From: JBCCCJ01 sp039029315
GTDB lineage: Bacteria; Bacteroidota; Bacteroidia; J057
Length of the DNA: 64,000 nt
Direction: 5' to 3'
Assembly (NCBI GenBank): GCA_039029315.1
Contig: JBCCGK010000001.1
Coordinates: 62,001 to 126,000, forward strand
Under the pieces are notes generated by a model. That model was given only the letters and a program-made list of their open reading frames with translations, had not been told where the DNA came from and made no database searches. This document shows positions 1 to 9,252 of this stretch, piece after piece (the stretch's first letter is position 1; each line of letters starts with the position of its first letter). The position numbers and the translations under genes were made by a program.

Positions 1-687
1 CCTCCTCATAGCTGGATAGTCAATGGAGAGCTCTATGATTCACTGGATCGTCTGGATGGCATGTCTTCAGGAACCTATGAGTTGGAGGTGCAAGATGCCA
101 TTGGTTGTTCTGCGACTCAGGAGATCGTAATCGATACCATAACGAGACTTCAAGTGAACCTCCCCACTGAGGTAGAGATCGTCTTGGGGGATTCCTACGA
201 TTTGATTCTGCAAACCAATCGATCTGAAGAGGAGCTTACCCAAATCCGTTGGTTGCCAGATACATTTGTGAGCTGTCAGGATTGTTTGGACCCGGTTCTT
301 ACTCCTTTTTATTCGCTGGAGTATCAGATTCAGCTGACAGACACCTTTGGCTGCGAAGCCATGGAAGAATTGTCTCTTCGTCTGAAACGACAGGATCGGG
401 TATTTATCCCCTCTGCCTTCTCCCCCAATAATGATGGGATCAATGATGAGTTTGTGGTGTTCCTCGGTCCAGAGGTAGGGCAGGTTACGCAATTTTTGCT
501 CTTCAATCGTTGGGGAAAGTTGGTCTTTGACAACAGAGAATTCTCCCCAACTGCTCAGCTCCGTTGGGATGGCATCACGCAATCCGGGAAAGCTGCCCCT
601 GAAGGAGTCTATGTGTTGTTGTTACAGTATGAATATCTGGATGGTGTCCAAAGAAGCCTAAGTCGAAGTATCAGCTTGATTCGCTGA
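1..687 (+). CDS. C-terminal part of a secreted surface protein with type IX (type B) sorting domain
   Basis: The reading frame is open from base 1, so the gene starts outside the window; only about 228 C-terminal residues are present. The first part reads like a SprB-type adhesin repeat (GTYELEVQDAIGC). Next comes a Cys-containing spacer (SCQDCLDP) and then the 'gliding motility-associated' C-terminal domain, recognisable by VFIPSAFSPNNDGINDEF, FNRWGKLVF and the closing PEGVYVLLLQY. In Bacteroidota this domain directs a protein through the type IX secretion system to the cell surface. The frame ends at a TGA, 73 bases before the convergent thiH stop. The N-terminal function (adhesin, enzyme or other) cannot be judged from this fragment. 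Confidence 0.85.
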   Translation, partial: PPHSWIVNGELYDSLDRLDGMSSGTYELEVQDAIGCSATQEIVIDTITRLQVNLPTEVEIVLGDSYDLILQTNRSEEELTQIRWLPDTFVSCQDCLDPVLTPFYSLEYQIQLTDTFGCEAMEELSLRLKRQDRVFIPSAFSPNNDGINDEFVVFLGPEVGQVTQFLLFNRWGKLVFDNREFSPTAQLRWDGITQSGKAAPEGVYVLLLQYEYLDGVQRSLSRSISLIR

Positions 688-760
688 GAGGCATATTGCT
701 GCAAAACAGATCGCCAGACAGGAGGAAAGTGACAGGGAGATGTTTGGTCAGTTTCTCTCC

Positions 761-1876
761 CTAGCCCAATACCATATCCCAATCCTTCCACACTGGCTCA
801 TACCCTTGTGCGCGAATCATCTTGGCAATCTCGGCAGGACTTCGTTCATCGCTGATTTCAAATTGTTCCAGAGATTGAGGCTCTACAGCATAGCCGCCTG
901 GATTGGTTTTGGACCCTGCACTGAGAGAAGTAATCCCCAAAGGGATGATATGATTTCGAAAATGTTCACTCTCTCGGGTCGAGAGGGAGAGCTCGACCTC
1001 CTCATCCAAAATCCGATACGCACAAATCAACTGCACCAAATCCCGATCTGTCATCTCGACTTTGGGTTCCAGCCCACCGGAAAAAGGACGGAGACGAGGG
1101 AAAGAAATAGAATATTTGGTTTGCCAATAGGTTCGTTCCAGATAGGAGAGGTGCAAAGCTGTAAAAAAACTGTCGGTTCGCCAATCTTCCAGCCCAAACA
1201 AGGCACCCAGGCCAATTTTGAAAACACCCGCCCTTCCCAGACGATCAGGAGTTTCCAGCCGGTAGGAGAAGCTGGATTTTCTACCTTTGGGATGATGGGT
1301 TTTGTATTCTTCTCGATGGTAGGTCTCCTGATACACAAGTACCGTATTGAGGCCATAGGGAATCAGGGTCTCATATGCTTCCTGGCTCATGGGTTGGACT
1401 TCAAGGGAGATGTGAGAGAAATGAGCCCGGATGGTTTCCAGTGCCATTTTGAAATATTCCAGCCCGACGGTTCGGTTGGCTTCCCCGGTTACCAACAAGA
1501 TATGATCATAGCCCATCTCCTTGATTGCCTCAACTTCTCGAAGGATCTCCACCCGCGTCAGGGTTCGTCGCCGAATGGGATTGTCCAGACTGAATCCACA
1601 ATAGGTGCAGATATTTTGGCATTCATTGGACAGATACATGGGGGCATACATCTGTATGGTCTTGCCAAATCGCTTTTGGGTCAGGCGATGACTGAGTTGA
1701 GCCATTGTCTCCAAATAAGGCGTTGCCGCGGGAGAGATCAAGGCTTTGAAATCTTCCAGATCTCGTTTGGGTCGCGCCAATGCACGCACGACATCTGCGC
1801 TGGTTTTGGCATATATACTTTCCTGGGTCTGATCCCAATCGTAGGTGTCGAAGAGTGTCTGAAAATTCGATGTCAT
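761..1876 (-). CDS. thiH: 2-iminoacetate synthase ThiH (radical SAM tyrosine lyase)
   Basis: ThiH cleaves tyrosine with a SAM radical to give dehydroglycine (2-iminoacetate) for thiazole formation. The protein has 371 residues, a normal family length, and carries the radical-SAM cluster motif CQNICTYC (CxxxCxxC, Cys86/90/93), followed by the BATS-type C-terminal half. It is the last gene of the leftward thi operon, separated from thiG by about 140 bases in which no gene is seen. Having ThiH rather than the glycine oxidase ThiO fits the anaerobic/facultative route. No thiF is in the window, so the ThiS adenylation enzyme must be encoded elsewhere or replaced. Confidence 0.95.
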   Translation of the reverse strand: MTSNFQTLFDTYDWDQTQESIYAKTSADVVRALARPKRDLEDFKALISPAATPYLETMAQLSHRLTQKRFGKTIQMYAPMYLSNECQNICTYCGFSLDNPIRRRTLTRVEILREVEAIKEMGYDHILLVTGEANRTVGLEYFKMALETIRAHFSHISLEVQPMSQEAYETLIPYGLNTVLVYQETYHREEYKTHHPKGRKSSFSYRLETPDRLGRAGVFKIGLGALFGLEDWRTDSFFTALHLSYLERTYWQTKYSISFPRLRPFSGGLEPKVEMTDRDLVQLICAYRILDEEVELSLSTRESEHFRNHIIPLGITSLSAGSKTNPGGYAVEPQSLEQFEISDERSPAEIAKMIRAQGYEPVWKDWDMVLG

Positions 1877-2017
1877 TCTGTTTCCTTCTTATTCTGAACA
1901 CATATTGGAGAAAACCTTTATTTACGAATAACTAGAGGTGCTCGTCAGCACAGATTCCAAAACAGTCTCTAAGTTTGTAAAAGATCTTTCCATTTGTTCA
2001 AATGTATTGACAATCAA

Positions 2018-2782
2018 TTAATCCAAAAAAGAGGTCAATGGACTACTGGCCTCGGCATGTACTTTGGGTTGAGCCAGTCGAGCTTCGTATGCCATTCTTC
2101 CTGCTTCCACGCCTATTTTGAATGCTTTTGCCATGGCTACCGGATCTCCTGCTACAGCAATCGCGGTATTGACAAGGACTGCATCAGCGCCAATTTCCAT
2201 CGCCTTGGCGGCATCTGAAGGACTGCCAATTCCGGCATCAATCACCACAGGCACATTGGCCTGCTCGATGATGATCTCCAGGAAGTCAATGCTTTTCAAC
2301 CCCTTATTGCTGCCGATTGGAGAGCCAAGGGGCATGACCGCAGCTGTTCCAACTTCTTCCAGCCGTTTGCACAAGACCGGATCGGCATGGACATAAGGCA
2401 ACACCACGAAGCCCAACTTTACCAGTTCTTCCGCCGCCTTGAGGGTCTCTATCGGATCAGGCATGAGATATTTAGGATCTGGGTGAATTTCCAGTTTCAA
2501 CCAGTTGGTACCCAGTGCTTCCCGTGCCAATTGCGCCGCAAAGACGGCTTCTTTTGCATTGCGGACGCCTGAAGTATTGGGCAACAAATGGAATTGTTCA
2601 TGAGACAAATGTGTGAGCATCTCGTCATCTGTCTGCTGGAGATCCACTCGTCTGAGGGCAACAGTTACCAATTCAGAGCCGGAAGCCAGCAAGGCTTCCT
2701 CCATCATTGTATTGGCGCTGAATTTTCCGGTACCAGTAAAGAGGCGAGATGAAAAGGTTTTATCGGCAATTGTGAGAGACAT
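2018..2782 (-). CDS. thiG: Thiazole synthase ThiG
   Basis: ThiG condenses 1-deoxyxylulose-5-phosphate, dehydroglycine and the sulfur from ThiS thiocarboxylate into the thiazole phosphate. The ATG at 2782 gives 254 residues beginning MSLTIADKTFSSRLFTGTGK, which matches the usual ThiG N-terminus; an upstream TTG at 2806 would add eight residues without family support. TIM-barrel signatures are visible: KLEIHPDPKYLMPD, and PVVIDAGIGSPSDAAKAMEI followed by GADAVLVNTAIAVA near the phosphate-binding end. It sits between thiE (47 bases upstream) and thiH in the same operon. Confidence 0.95.
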   Translation of the reverse strand: MSLTIADKTFSSRLFTGTGKFSANTMMEEALLASGSELVTVALRRVDLQQTDDEMLTHLSHEQFHLLPNTSGVRNAKEAVFAAQLAREALGTNWLKLEIHPDPKYLMPDPIETLKAAEELVKLGFVVLPYVHADPVLCKRLEEVGTAAVMPLGSPIGSNKGLKSIDFLEIIIEQANVPVVIDAGIGSPSDAAKAMEIGADAVLVNTAIAVAGDPVAMAKAFKIGVEAGRMAYEARLAQPKVHAEASSPLTSFLD

Positions 2783-2829
2783 ATCGAGTAGATTGACAGT
2801 GGACAATGTAGCGCGTTTGTTCAGGAGGC

Positions 2830-3474
2830 TTATTGGGTGGAAAAAGGGGAGGCGATGGCTGTAGAAATGGCTTTCTGCACAGCAGAGACCATCTCTGGCT
2901 GCCGGGTCAAATAGCCGGAAATGGCAACTCCATGAATGCCCGTTTCCATCAAAGGAGAGATGTCTGGCAGACGAATCCCGCCAATGGCAAGGATGGGGAT
3001 ATGGATGTCGTGCTCCTTACACGCCTGAATCAGATCTCTGTAGCCCGCCAATCCAAGGATTGGACTGAGCACATCCTTGGTTGTAGTAAAGCGAAATGGT
3101 CCCAAGCCAATATAATCCACCTTCGCTTCAGCCAATCGCACAATATCTTCCCAGCTGTTGGCTGTGCCGCCAATGATGGTGGAAGGACCGACGATCATTC
3201 TGGCCTCCTGTGGTGGCATATCCTGTTTTCCAACATGCAGACCATATGCACCTAACTGCCGGGCCATATCGACATGATCATTGATGACCAGTTGAACCCC
3301 TTTTTGTGAACAATATTCCTGAACCTCCTGGGCGATTGGGAGGACTGCTGCGGAAGATTGATGCTTGATTCTCAGTTGCACGCAGGAGGCACCTGCTTCA
3401 CAGACGGCTCGAATCGCATCGAGATGTGTGTGGCCTTTGCTTGCTTGAGAGATATAATGAAGTCTTGAAATCAT
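2830..3474 (-). CDS. thiE: Thiamin phosphate synthase ThiE
   Basis: This enzyme joins HMP pyrophosphate to thiazole phosphate, giving thiamin monophosphate. The 214-residue TIM-barrel protein shows the family pattern: CVQLRIKH for pyrophosphate contacts, LVINDHVDMA, GLHVGKQDMP, YIGLGPFRFTTTKD and PILAIGGI. Its ATG overlaps the thiD stop in an ATGA junction, implying translational coupling. It is the more canonical of two ThiE-family proteins in the operon; the other (4239-4868) is divergent and lacks part of this pattern. Confidence 0.93.
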   Translation of the reverse strand: MISRLHYISQASKGHTHLDAIRAVCEAGASCVQLRIKHQSSAAVLPIAQEVQEYCSQKGVQLVINDHVDMARQLGAYGLHVGKQDMPPQEARMIVGPSTIIGGTANSWEDIVRLAEAKVDYIGLGPFRFTTTKDVLSPILGLAGYRDLIQACKEHDIHIPILAIGGIRLPDISPLMETGIHGVAISGYLTRQPEMVSAVQKAISTAIASPFSTQ

Positions 3475-4223
3475 CGTTGATGGTAACCGAGTAATGAAGG
3501 ATGACTACTAAGAAAAGAAGTGGTGTATCTTTTGGCCCGCAAACACGCCTTTTGTAGGGGAAATCCCCTTGCAAGTTGGGCTGTGATGGAAGAAGCCAGC
3601 ACACATCCTGATCCATGTTTGGGGGATACTCCTTGTCCCTTCGGCCGAAAACGGAATTCCTTTTCTTTCGAAAACAAATAATCTGTCCCTGGATCAGCTG
3701 AGTTATGTCCACCTTTGAGATAAACAATGGTTGATTGACCGAGCAGTCGTGCTGCCTCTAAAGGGGGTTTTTCTGGAAATAACAACTGAATCTCCTCCCA
3801 GTTTGGGGTAATAAGATGGCATTCTCCTAACAACTCACGCCATAAGGGAGCCTGCGTGTCTGATTGGAATTCCCCCCCCGCACTTGCACGAAACACGGGA
3901 TCAAGAATCACCTTTGCGCCAGCTTTTTTCCCTTTGATCCATGTGAGAATCTCTTGCAATACTTCGACATGTTCGATGATCCCTATTTTGATCCAGTTGA
4001 GGGGATATTTGTCAGCCAATATCTCCAGGTTTCGGATGATTTTGTCTGGCGATATCCATTCCACTTCATCAAATCGGGATTCATGCTGATAGGTCAGGGC
4101 ACTACAGACACTCAATCCATACACCTTGTTTGCCTCCAAAGTCTTGATATCTGCAGTCAAACCCGCTCCACTGCTGGGATCATGACCAGCAATGACATAG
4201 ACATATGGACGGGTATTGGGCAT
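3471..4223 (-). CDS. thiD: Hydroxymethylpyrimidine/phosphomethylpyrimidine kinase ThiD
   Basis: ThiD phosphorylates HMP and then HMP-phosphate to the pyrophosphate used by ThiE. The 250-residue ribokinase-fold protein begins with VIAGHDPSSGAGLTADIKTL, the HMP/Mg binding segment, and has ILDPVFRASAGG, LITPNWEEIQLL, VYLKGGH and the anion-hole region KHGSGCVLASSI. Its stop overlaps the thiE start by four bases, and it begins 15 bases after the TenI/ThiE-like gene ends. Confidence 0.94.
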   Translation of the reverse strand: MPNTRPYVYVIAGHDPSSGAGLTADIKTLEANKVYGLSVCSALTYQHESRFDEVEWISPDKIIRNLEILADKYPLNWIKIGIIEHVEVLQEILTWIKGKKAGAKVILDPVFRASAGGEFQSDTQAPLWRELLGECHLITPNWEEIQLLFPEKPPLEAARLLGQSTIVYLKGGHNSADPGTDYLFSKEKEFRFRPKGQGVSPKHGSGCVLASSITAQLARGFPLQKACLRAKRYTTSFLSSHPSLLGYHQR

Positions 4224-4238
4224 ATTGAAGACTGTTAA

Positions 4239-4868
4239 TTACACTGGAGGGTTGAGAAGCATGGGAAAAGAGTGAAGAATCTTGTGTACTTGCCGGAACT
4301 TTTGGACTGCGCTAGCAGGCTCTTGCCAGATGGCACCGAGCAAGGCAGCTCCATCAAATCCTCTATCTTTGACTTCTACAAGCTTATGCGCATCTATCCC
4401 TCCCAGCGCATAAATCTCAAAGGGAAATTCTTTCTGTATTCGAAACTCCTCCGTTGGGGCATATCCTTGTTTGGAGATGCTGGGAAATACGGGACTGAGG
4501 AAGACATAGCTGAGCTGCCTGAGCTCATTCAGGGTCTGCATGTCATGAACGGAGGTGCTCAGACTCATCGACTTCTTGGCGAGTCGAACTTGCCAATCTC
4601 TTTTCTCCGTATTACTCAACTGCTGACGCCTCCATTCGGGAATGTGAATGCCTCCGAGTTCCCATTCTTCTATCAACTCCCAATGCTGATGGAGGACGAT
4701 TCGAGGATGGAATGTCTTCGGAAGACGCTTAAGCCATGCCTGTCCCTCTTCATAAGTAAAGGCAGGCTTCCTCAGGTGAAATCGCTGCAATCCACACTCA
4801 AACAGAGAGCAGAGGATGTCCTGCTCAGCTGTCCAATCAGTGGGAGTCGATAAGAGAATGAGTTTCAT
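4239..4868 (-). CDS. Divergent ThiE/TenI-family protein
   Basis: A 209-residue TIM-barrel protein of the thiamin phosphate synthase/TenI family. Recognisable pieces are FECGLQRFHLRKP (family: G...vqlR.K), IVLHQHWELIEEWELGGIHI, SVHDMQTLNEL, YVFLSPVFPSISKQGY and EIYALGGID. Several pyrophosphate-binding positions differ from ThiE. TenI in Bacillus is a thiazole tautomerase rather than a synthase, so this copy may perform tautomerisation or be a second synthase; the sequence does not decide. A second ThiE-like gene between thiC and thiD is a known arrangement in Bacteroidota thi operons. It lies 63 bases after thiC. Confidence 0.8.
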   Translation of the reverse strand: MKLILLSTPTDWTAEQDILCSLFECGLQRFHLRKPAFTYEEGQAWLKRLPKTFHPRIVLHQHWELIEEWELGGIHIPEWRRQQLSNTEKRDWQVRLAKKSMSLSTSVHDMQTLNELRQLSYVFLSPVFPSISKQGYAPTEEFRIQKEFPFEIYALGGIDAHKLVEVKDRGFDGAALLGAIWQEPASAVQKFRQVHKILHSFPMLLNPPV

Positions 4869-4931
4869 GAACTATTGCCTTGATGGGTTCTGCTTAACAG
4901 TCAGAGACACAATAGCACGGAAGATTTTTTC

Positions 4932-6800
4932 CTACAAATAGATTTCACTGCCTTTCTCCACAAACTCTTTGGACTTTTCTTCCATGCCTTTCTGCAGGGC
5001 TTCATCTTCTACCATACCTTGCTGGGCAGCATATTCACGTACATCCTGCGTGATCTTCATGGAGCAAAAGTGAGGGCCACACATGGAGCAAAAATGTGCA
5101 ATCTTGGCCCCTTCAGCTGGGAGAGTTTCATCGTGATATTCTCGTGCAGTATCCGGGTCCAGAGCAAGATTGAATTGATCTTCCCATCTGAATTCAAATC
5201 TGGCCTTGCTCAAGGCATTATCTCGATATTGAGCACCGGGATGTCCCTTGGCAAGATCTGCAGCATGGGCAGCAATTTTGTAGGTAATGACTCCATCCTT
5301 TACATCTTGCTTATTGGGCAAGCCCAAATGCTCTTTAGGGGTGACATAGCAAAGCATGGCTGTTCCGAACCACCCAATCATTGCCGCACCGATTCCAGAA
5401 GTAATGTGGTCATATCCGGGAGCGATATCTGTGGTCAAAGGGCCGAGTGTGTAGAAAGGGGCTTCTCCACATTCTTCCAATTGCTTGTCCATATTCTCCT
5501 TGATCATGTGCATCGGGACGTGACCTGGCCCTTCTATCATGGTCTGAACATCATGCTTCCACGCAATTTGGGTGAGTTCACCCAGCGTCTCCAATTCTGC
5601 AAATTGTGCACGATCATTGGCATCTGCGAGACTGCCAGGACGCAACCCATCTCCCAGAGAGAAAGCAACATCATAGGCTTTCATGATTTCGCAGATCTCC
5701 TCAAAGTGGGTATAGAGGAAACTCTCCTTGTGATGTGCCAGACACCATTTGGCCATGATCGACCCACCACGAGAGACTATTCCTGTCACGCGATTGGCTG
5801 TCAGTGGAATATATCGCAACAATACACCGGCATGGATGGTGAAATAATCCACTCCCTGCTCTGCTTGTTCGATCAAGGTATCGCGGTACATCTCCCATGT
5901 CAAGTCCTCTGCCTTGCCATTGACCTTTTCGAGTGCTTGATAGATAGGAACAGTTCCAATGGGTACGGGAGAATTGCGAATGATCCATTCCCGGGTTTCG
6001 TGGATATTCTTTCCGGTTGACAGATCCATGATGGTATCTGCGCCCCAATGGCAAGCCCATACGGCTTTCTCGACTTCTTCTTCAATGCTTGAACTGACAG
6101 CTGAATTGCCAATGTTGGCATTGATTTTTACCAGAAAATTTCGACCAATGATCATCGGCTCACTTTCTGGATGGTTGATATTATTGGGGATGATGGCACG
6201 ACCAGCGGCTACTTCTTCCCGAACAAAATCAGCGGTAATATGTCCTTTGGGTGTATTGGCTCCAAAACTATGACCGGGATGCTGTGTCCACAAACCACTG
6301 TTGTCTCGCAATTCCTGAATTCTCTGATTTTCACGAATCGCAATGAATTCCATTTCCGGGGTGATGATACCTTTTCTGGCGTAGTGAAGTTGGGTAACAT
6401 TGGCTCCGGATTTGGCTCGCAAAGGTTTGCGAATATGCTCAAACCGAAGATGGTCGAGAGTGGCATCATTGAAGCGCTGTTGTCCATAGTCAGAACTGAT
6501 ACCAGCCAAATCTTCTACATCTCCTCGATCTCTGATCCATGATTCCCGAAGTCGAGGCAGGCCTTTCCTCACATTGATCTCTACAGATGGATCTGTATAG
6601 GGACCACTCGTATCATAGACAGTTACTGCTGGGTTGGATTCCGATTGACCTGTGAGTTTATTGATGGTATCTGTCAGAGTGATTTCCCGCATTGGCACCT
6701 CAATGTCATGGAGATGGCCCTTGACATAGATTTTTTTGGAGGCGGGAAATGGATCTCGTGTGATGACATCCTGATTGGGAATTCGGTCTACTTTTTTCAT
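4932..6800 (-). CDS. thiC: Phosphomethylpyrimidine synthase ThiC
   Basis: ThiC converts aminoimidazole ribotide to HMP-phosphate with a SAM radical. The 622-residue protein has the family N-terminal domain (VTVYDTSGPYTDP), the core barrel (MEFIAIRENQ, FGANTPKGHITADFVREEVA, DLSTGKNIHETREWIIRNSP, GVDYFTIHAGVL, SRGGSIMAKWCLAHHKE, SLGDGLRPGS, EGPGHVPMHMI, LTTDIAPGYDHI) and the C-terminal cluster motif CSMCGPHFC (CxxCxxxxC). It follows thiS by 40 bases and is the first large gene behind the TPP riboswitch. Confidence 0.97.
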   Translation of the reverse strand: MKKVDRIPNQDVITRDPFPASKKIYVKGHLHDIEVPMREITLTDTINKLTGQSESNPAVTVYDTSGPYTDPSVEINVRKGLPRLRESWIRDRGDVEDLAGISSDYGQQRFNDATLDHLRFEHIRKPLRAKSGANVTQLHYARKGIITPEMEFIAIRENQRIQELRDNSGLWTQHPGHSFGANTPKGHITADFVREEVAAGRAIIPNNINHPESEPMIIGRNFLVKINANIGNSAVSSSIEEEVEKAVWACHWGADTIMDLSTGKNIHETREWIIRNSPVPIGTVPIYQALEKVNGKAEDLTWEMYRDTLIEQAEQGVDYFTIHAGVLLRYIPLTANRVTGIVSRGGSIMAKWCLAHHKESFLYTHFEEICEIMKAYDVAFSLGDGLRPGSLADANDRAQFAELETLGELTQIAWKHDVQTMIEGPGHVPMHMIKENMDKQLEECGEAPFYTLGPLTTDIAPGYDHITSGIGAAMIGWFGTAMLCYVTPKEHLGLPNKQDVKDGVITYKIAAHAADLAKGHPGAQYRDNALSKARFEFRWEDQFNLALDPDTAREYHDETLPAEGAKIAHFCSMCGPHFCSMKITQDVREYAAQQGMVEDEALQKGMEEKSKEFVEKGSEIYL

Positions 6801-6840
6801 ATAAATTCAGAGTTGAGAGTTCAGAGAAAGGGGCCAGAGA

Positions 6841-7053
6841 TCAGCCTCCTTGGGTGGCTTTGATCACAAGGACTTTGTCATCATGTTTTAACCTGACAGT
6901 GGGCCAGCTTGTTTTTGGAATGACAGTTTGATTGATAGCTATGGCAATTCCTTTGGCAGGAAGATTAAGATCTTTCAACAATTGTGGAAGGGAGATCTCC
7001 GTGGCATATTGGTATGCCTGATCATTGACATGTAGTTGGACCATATGGCTCAT
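6841..7053 (-). CDS. thiS: Sulfur carrier protein ThiS
   Basis: A 70-residue beta-grasp protein that carries sulfur as a C-terminal thiocarboxylate to ThiG. It ends in the required GG (VIKATQGG) and has the family segment LPAKGIAIAINQTVIPKTSW. The ATG at 7053 is used here; an ATG at 7044 would give 67 residues and cannot be excluded. It is the first gene of the thi operon, starting about 59 bases after the riboswitch core. Confidence 0.93.
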   Translation of the reverse strand: MSHMVQLHVNDQAYQYATEISLPQLLKDLNLPAKGIAIAINQTVIPKTSWPTVRLKHDDKVLVIKATQGG

Positions 7054-7111
7054 TGTTAGGGTCTACATGCACTTTTAGAGATGCCTGAGCCAATGGAAGA
7101 TTGGGTCCAAC

Positions 7112-7189
7112 TTTTTCCTGCGGCAGCATTATCTGCATCAGGTTGTGAGGGTATAATCTCAGCCCTGCATTGTACAGAGCACCCCTAAA
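7112..7189 (-). promoter_or_regulatory. TPP riboswitch (THI element)
   Basis: Read on the minus strand, 7189 to 7112 gives TTTAGGGGTGCTC, then GGGCTGAGATTATACCC, ACCTGATGCAGATAATGC and a closing GCAGGAAAAA. These match the conserved parts of the THI element: the P1/P2 GGGGTGC, the CTGAGATNATACCC helix-junction core that binds the pyrimidine, and the ACCTGATNNNGATAATGC...GGAA pyrophosphate-sensing arm. It lies directly upstream of thiS and should repress the whole seven-gene operon when TPP is abundant. Whether control acts on transcription or translation is not clear; no strong T-tract terminator is visible between it and thiS. Confidence 0.95.
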
Positions 7190-7224
7190 GTGTCTGAAGC
7201 AAAGCTAGTGAAAATAATTTGGAT

Positions 7225-9021
7225 TTACCCAACTTCGGCCTCTTCAGCTAGTTGCTTTTCATAAATCCTGGCGTAAAATCCCTCTTGTTGAATCAATTGA
7301 GCATGGGTCCCCTGTTGGGTAATTCGGCCATGTTCAAGTACGAGAATCAAGTCCGCATCCTGTACACAAGACAATCGATGCGCCACCATGATGACAGCGG
7401 TCTCGGGATAGGTCTTGCGGTACTCCCGCAAAGCGCGAAGCATGGTCTCTTCGGTAGAGGTATCGACTGCCGAAAGGACATCATCGAGAATGAGCAATTT
7501 GGGTTTTCGTACCCAGGCTCTCGCAACCGAGATACGTTGTTTTTGCCCACCGGATAGGGTTACGCCACGCTCTCCTACCATCGTTTGATAGCCTTCCGGG
7601 AAGGTCGCTATATTGTCATGGATGGCGGACCATCTGGCTGCTTCTTCAATGTCCTCCTGACTTGCCCCAAAGTGTCCAAAGGAGATGTTGTCAGCAATGG
7701 TGTCCGAAAAGAGGAATACATCCTGAGGAGCATAGCCAATGGCTCCTCGCAAGCTGTCCCGATCATATTCGGCTACCGATCTCCCATCAAGGTGGATATC
7801 TCCATATTCCAGCTCAAATAGTCTGGGAATCAGTGCGCAAAGTGTTGATTTGCCCGATCCTGTTGGCCCTACTATTCCTAGTTTTTGGCCAGGTTTTAAG
7901 GCAAAACTGGCATCCTTAACAGCTTCGATTCCCGTGTCCGAATAGGTGAAAGAGACGTCCTTAAACTCCAGGCTAGCCGTTTCCACTTGATGGTCAGAAG
8001 ATTTGAATATGATCTCAGATCTTTCCGCCAACAACTCATTTAATCGTTTTTGGCTGGCAGCAGCTCGTTGGATCATGGTTGTTACCCAACCAATGGCCAC
8101 AATCGGCCAGGTAAGCAGATTGATATAGATGAGGAATTCTGCAATGTTGCCAATGGTCAAGCTGCCTGCAATCACCTGTTCTCCGCCAATCCAGACAGTC
8201 AGAATCACACTCATGCCAATCAACACCACAATCAGGGGATAAAAGAAGGCATCTACCCGGGCCAGATGTAGCGACTTTTCTTTGTATACATCAGATTCTT
8301 CTCCAAACTTCCGTGCAGAGGCGCGTTCCTTCACATAGGCCTTGATGACACGAATTCCACTGAAAATTTCCTGGGTATAAGTTGTCAGAAGAGACAGTTG
8401 CTCTTGAATCCGTTCACTCCTTCTCTGGATAATGGACTCTACATAATAGATCAGATAACTCAAAAATGGAAGTGGCAAGAGTGCATAAAATGTCAACACA
8501 GGATTGACCATGATCATGGTAGAGACTATCACCACAAAGAGGGTAACTGTGTTGAGAGTATACATGATCCCAGGCCCGAGATACATGCGAACTCTTCCTA
8601 CGTCTTCACTAATCCTTGCCATCAGATCTCCAGTTCTGTTTCTTCGATAATAGGACAAAGACAATTGCTGAAAATGGTCATATAGATCATTTCTGAGATC
8701 GTATTCGATCAGGCGAGACATGACTATCAAGGTCTGGCGGGTAAAAAATAAAAAAATCCCCCTTCCCACAGCCATCAATACGACCAGGACCCCAAACAGC
8801 AACAAACTCTCCACAAGTACCACTTTCAGGGCTGATTCCATACGAAAGCCTTCAAAGAGCTGATAAAAGCCCAAAACATCCCCAACCATATTGATCGCCC
8901 CTCGGATAATTTGAGCGGGATAAATAGTGAAGATATTAGAAATCACGACAAAAAGAATCCCCAACAACAGGTGTTTTTTATATCTCCAGATGTAGGGATT
9001 GAGCGCAGATAAGACTTTCAT
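7225..9021 (-). CDS. ABC exporter, fused membrane and ATPase domains
   Basis: A 598-residue half-transporter of the MsbA/multidrug exporter type. The first roughly 310 residues form a six-helix type IV exporter domain; the C-terminal ATPase has Walker A GPTGSGKST, the Q-loop region YAPQDVFLFSDTI, signature LSGGQKQR, Walker B LLILDDVLSAVD and the switch His in VAHRLS. It should act as a dimer in the inner membrane. The substrate (lipid, peptide or drug) cannot be predicted. It lies upstream of the thi riboswitch on the same strand but is presumably its own unit, since about 35 bases plus the riboswitch separate its stop from thiS transcription. Confidence 0.9.
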   Translation of the reverse strand: MKVLSALNPYIWRYKKHLLLGILFVVISNIFTIYPAQIIRGAINMVGDVLGFYQLFEGFRMESALKVVLVESLLLFGVLVVLMAVGRGIFLFFTRQTLIVMSRLIEYDLRNDLYDHFQQLSLSYYRRNRTGDLMARISEDVGRVRMYLGPGIMYTLNTVTLFVVIVSTMIMVNPVLTFYALLPLPFLSYLIYYVESIIQRRSERIQEQLSLLTTYTQEIFSGIRVIKAYVKERASARKFGEESDVYKEKSLHLARVDAFFYPLIVVLIGMSVILTVWIGGEQVIAGSLTIGNIAEFLIYINLLTWPIVAIGWVTTMIQRAAASQKRLNELLAERSEIIFKSSDHQVETASLEFKDVSFTYSDTGIEAVKDASFALKPGQKLGIVGPTGSGKSTLCALIPRLFELEYGDIHLDGRSVAEYDRDSLRGAIGYAPQDVFLFSDTIADNISFGHFGASQEDIEEAARWSAIHDNIATFPEGYQTMVGERGVTLSGGQKQRISVARAWVRKPKLLILDDVLSAVDTSTEETMLRALREYRKTYPETAVIMVAHRLSCVQDADLILVLEHGRITQQGTHAQLIQQEGFYARIYEKQLAEEAEVG

Positions 9022-9252
9022 TCAGTCTGATTTTGAGACAAAGATACACATTGAGATATGGAGAATCCACTTTTGGGACATTCGTGATAAGACGGAAAAC
9101 TAATTTATTCCATTCTTATAAATGTATGATTGGGAAAGTTTCTTTTTTGAAAAAGATGTGGAAAAAACAAAAATTGAGATGAAAAGTTTTTGCAACCAAA
9201 CAATGCTGCTTGTCTGACCAATCCGATTGGTCGTGAATAATTCAATATTCCT

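Noticed and set aside
734..762. AGGGAGA / TCTCCCT hairpin at the thiH stop
   Set aside because: Seven-base stem with a 15-base loop and no T-tract on either strand; too weak to call a terminator.
740..1897. Long plus-strand frame of 385 residues opposite thiH
   Set aside because: It lies entirely over thiH, whose radical SAM motifs are clear; the translation has no recognisable domain. A shadow frame.
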